From Polynucleobacter sp. UBA962 (GTDB lineage: Bacteria; Pseudomonadota; Gammaproteobacteria; Burkholderiales; Burkholderiaceae), in assembly GCA_002292975.1 (NCBI GenBank), contig DBCI01000002.1, positions 25,169 through 32,857 of the forward strand: a stretch of DNA of 7,689 nt, read 5' to 3'. Below the pieces are notes generated by a model. The model saw only the letters and a program-made list of their open reading frames with translations, was not told where the DNA came from and searched no databases. How positions within the stretch are numbered: the stretch's first letter is position 1; each line of letters starts with the position of its first letter. Shown in pieces: positions 7,144 to 7,689 of the stretch. A program made the position numbers and the translations under genes.

Positions 7144-7689
7144 TTAAGCATCGCCCGAGGATTCTGAAAGATTGTCGGACTCCTCGCCGAGCTCATCGGC
7201 ATCGTCATCAGAGTCGCTCTCAGCAATCCGCTGCAAACCAGATAAATGTGTTCCCTCGTCCACATTGATCAAGGTGACACCTTGTGTGGATCGACCCATT
7301 TCCCGAATCTCCGACACGCGAGTTCGAACCAAAACACCGCCCGTGGTGATGAGCATGATTTGATCTTCAGGTGAGACTAATGCTGCAGCAACAACCTTGC
7401 CGTTTCGCTCGCTGGTCTGGATTGCAATCATGCCCTTAGTACCGCGACCATGACGGGTATATTCCGCGATGGGTGTGCGTTTACCAAAACCATTCTCTGT
7501 AGCGGTTAAGACACTGCTGGGCGCATCATTCGCAGCGGTATCCGTGCTCATACTTGCTTCTTCTGAAATCTCTGCAGGTGCAACTAACATTGCAATGACT
7601 TCCTGCCCTTCGCCCAAGTTCATTCCTCGGACGCCGCGCGCCGTTCTGCCCATTGGACGGACATCATTTTCATCGAATCGGACCGCTTT
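7144..7689 (-). CDS. gyrA: DNA gyrase subunit A, C-terminal end (starts beyond the right edge)
   Basis: The last 181 residues of the gyrase breakage-reunion subunit, from the C-terminal DNA-wrapping beta-pinwheel. The frame is open to the window edge and upstream codons (KAVRFDENDVRP) match GyrA, so the in-frame ATG at 7653 is an internal methionine, not a start. Blade motifs visible: MGRTARGVRGM, LTATENGFGKRTPIAEYTRH followed by GRGTKGMIAIQT, VLVRTRVSEIREMGRSTQGV, and LSGLQRIAE. Between the strand ending MLV and LTAT lies a loop of about 24 residues, rich in Ala, Ser, Asp and Glu, where E. coli (from memory) has about 7. The protein ends in an acidic tail of about 24 residues (DSDDDADELGEESDNL), a usual feature of proteobacterial GyrA that modulates supercoiling. 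GyrA rather than ParC fits the acidic tail, blade motifs and serC linkage. Confidence 0.97.
   Translation of the reverse strand, partial: KAVRFDENDVRPMGRTARGVRGMNLGEGQEVIAMLVAPAEISEEASMSTDTAANDAPSSVLTATENGFGKRTPIAEYTRHGRGTKGMIAIQTSERNGKVVAAALVSPEDQIMLITTGGVLVRTRVSEIREMGRSTQGVTLINVDEGTHLSGLQRIAESDSDDDADELGEESDNLSESSGDA

Noticed and set aside
7144..7653. A separate 169-residue gene beginning at ATG 7653
   Set aside because: The frame continues upstream to the window edge with GyrA sequence, so the methionine is internal to gyrA.
1..7689. Mobile element, CRISPR array, tRNA/rRNA, toxin-antitoxin or defence genes
   Set aside because: Nearly every base belongs to eight housekeeping genes in a conserved order; no long repeats, transposase motifs or RNA gene signatures were seen.

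Overview
The window is a compact stretch of core chromosome in which all eight genes lie on the minus strand, so transcription runs from the right edge to the left. In transcription order they are gyrA (3' end only), serC, pheA, hisC, tyrA, aroA, cmk and rpsA (5' half only). Protein sequences and gene order point to a betaproteobacterium of the Burkholderiales. The moderate GC content and the preference for CAA, TTG, ATT and GCA codons suggest a low-GC member such as Polynucleobacter; the genus is an inference, not a demonstrated identity.

Layout, right to left: the GyrA C-terminal beta-pinwheel ends at 7144. After 28 nt comes serC (7115-6021), then pheA (6021-4939, a bifunctional chorismate mutase/prephenate dehydratase), hisC (4908-3772), tyrA (3775-2906), aroA (2906-1593), cmk (1583-903) and rpsA (806 to the left edge). 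Three junctions overlap: serC/pheA and tyrA/aroA as TAATG, hisC/tyrA as ATGA. The other gaps are 9, 28 and 30 nt, plus one of 96 nt before rpsA. No stretch of 300 nt lacks a gene.

The genes form the 'supraoperon' known from Pseudomonas and many beta/gammaproteobacteria. AroA makes EPSP on the way to chorismate. PheA and TyrA split chorismate/prephenate toward phenylalanine and tyrosine. HisC can supply the aminotransferase step for aromatic amino acids and/or histidine. SerC serves serine and pyridoxal phosphate synthesis, PLP being the cofactor of both SerC and HisC. Cmk recycles CMP/dCMP, and RpsA is ribosomal protein S1. Gyrase upstream and S1 downstream tie amino acid synthesis to replication and translation genes.

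I found no new system, mobile element, RNA gene or CRISPR array. The least ordinary part is the 96-nt cmk-rpsA gap. It holds a perfect 7-bp inverted repeat with nested pairing followed by a T-rich run (terminator-like), then a second 5-bp hairpin and an rpsA start without a clear Shine-Dalgarno. This resembles in kind, though not in sequence, the structured rpsA leaders through which S1 controls its own synthesis. Smaller oddities are an 8-C run in serC, a variant GRDM motif in Cmk, a roughly 17-residue loop insertion in GyrA and an excess of the palindrome CAATTG.
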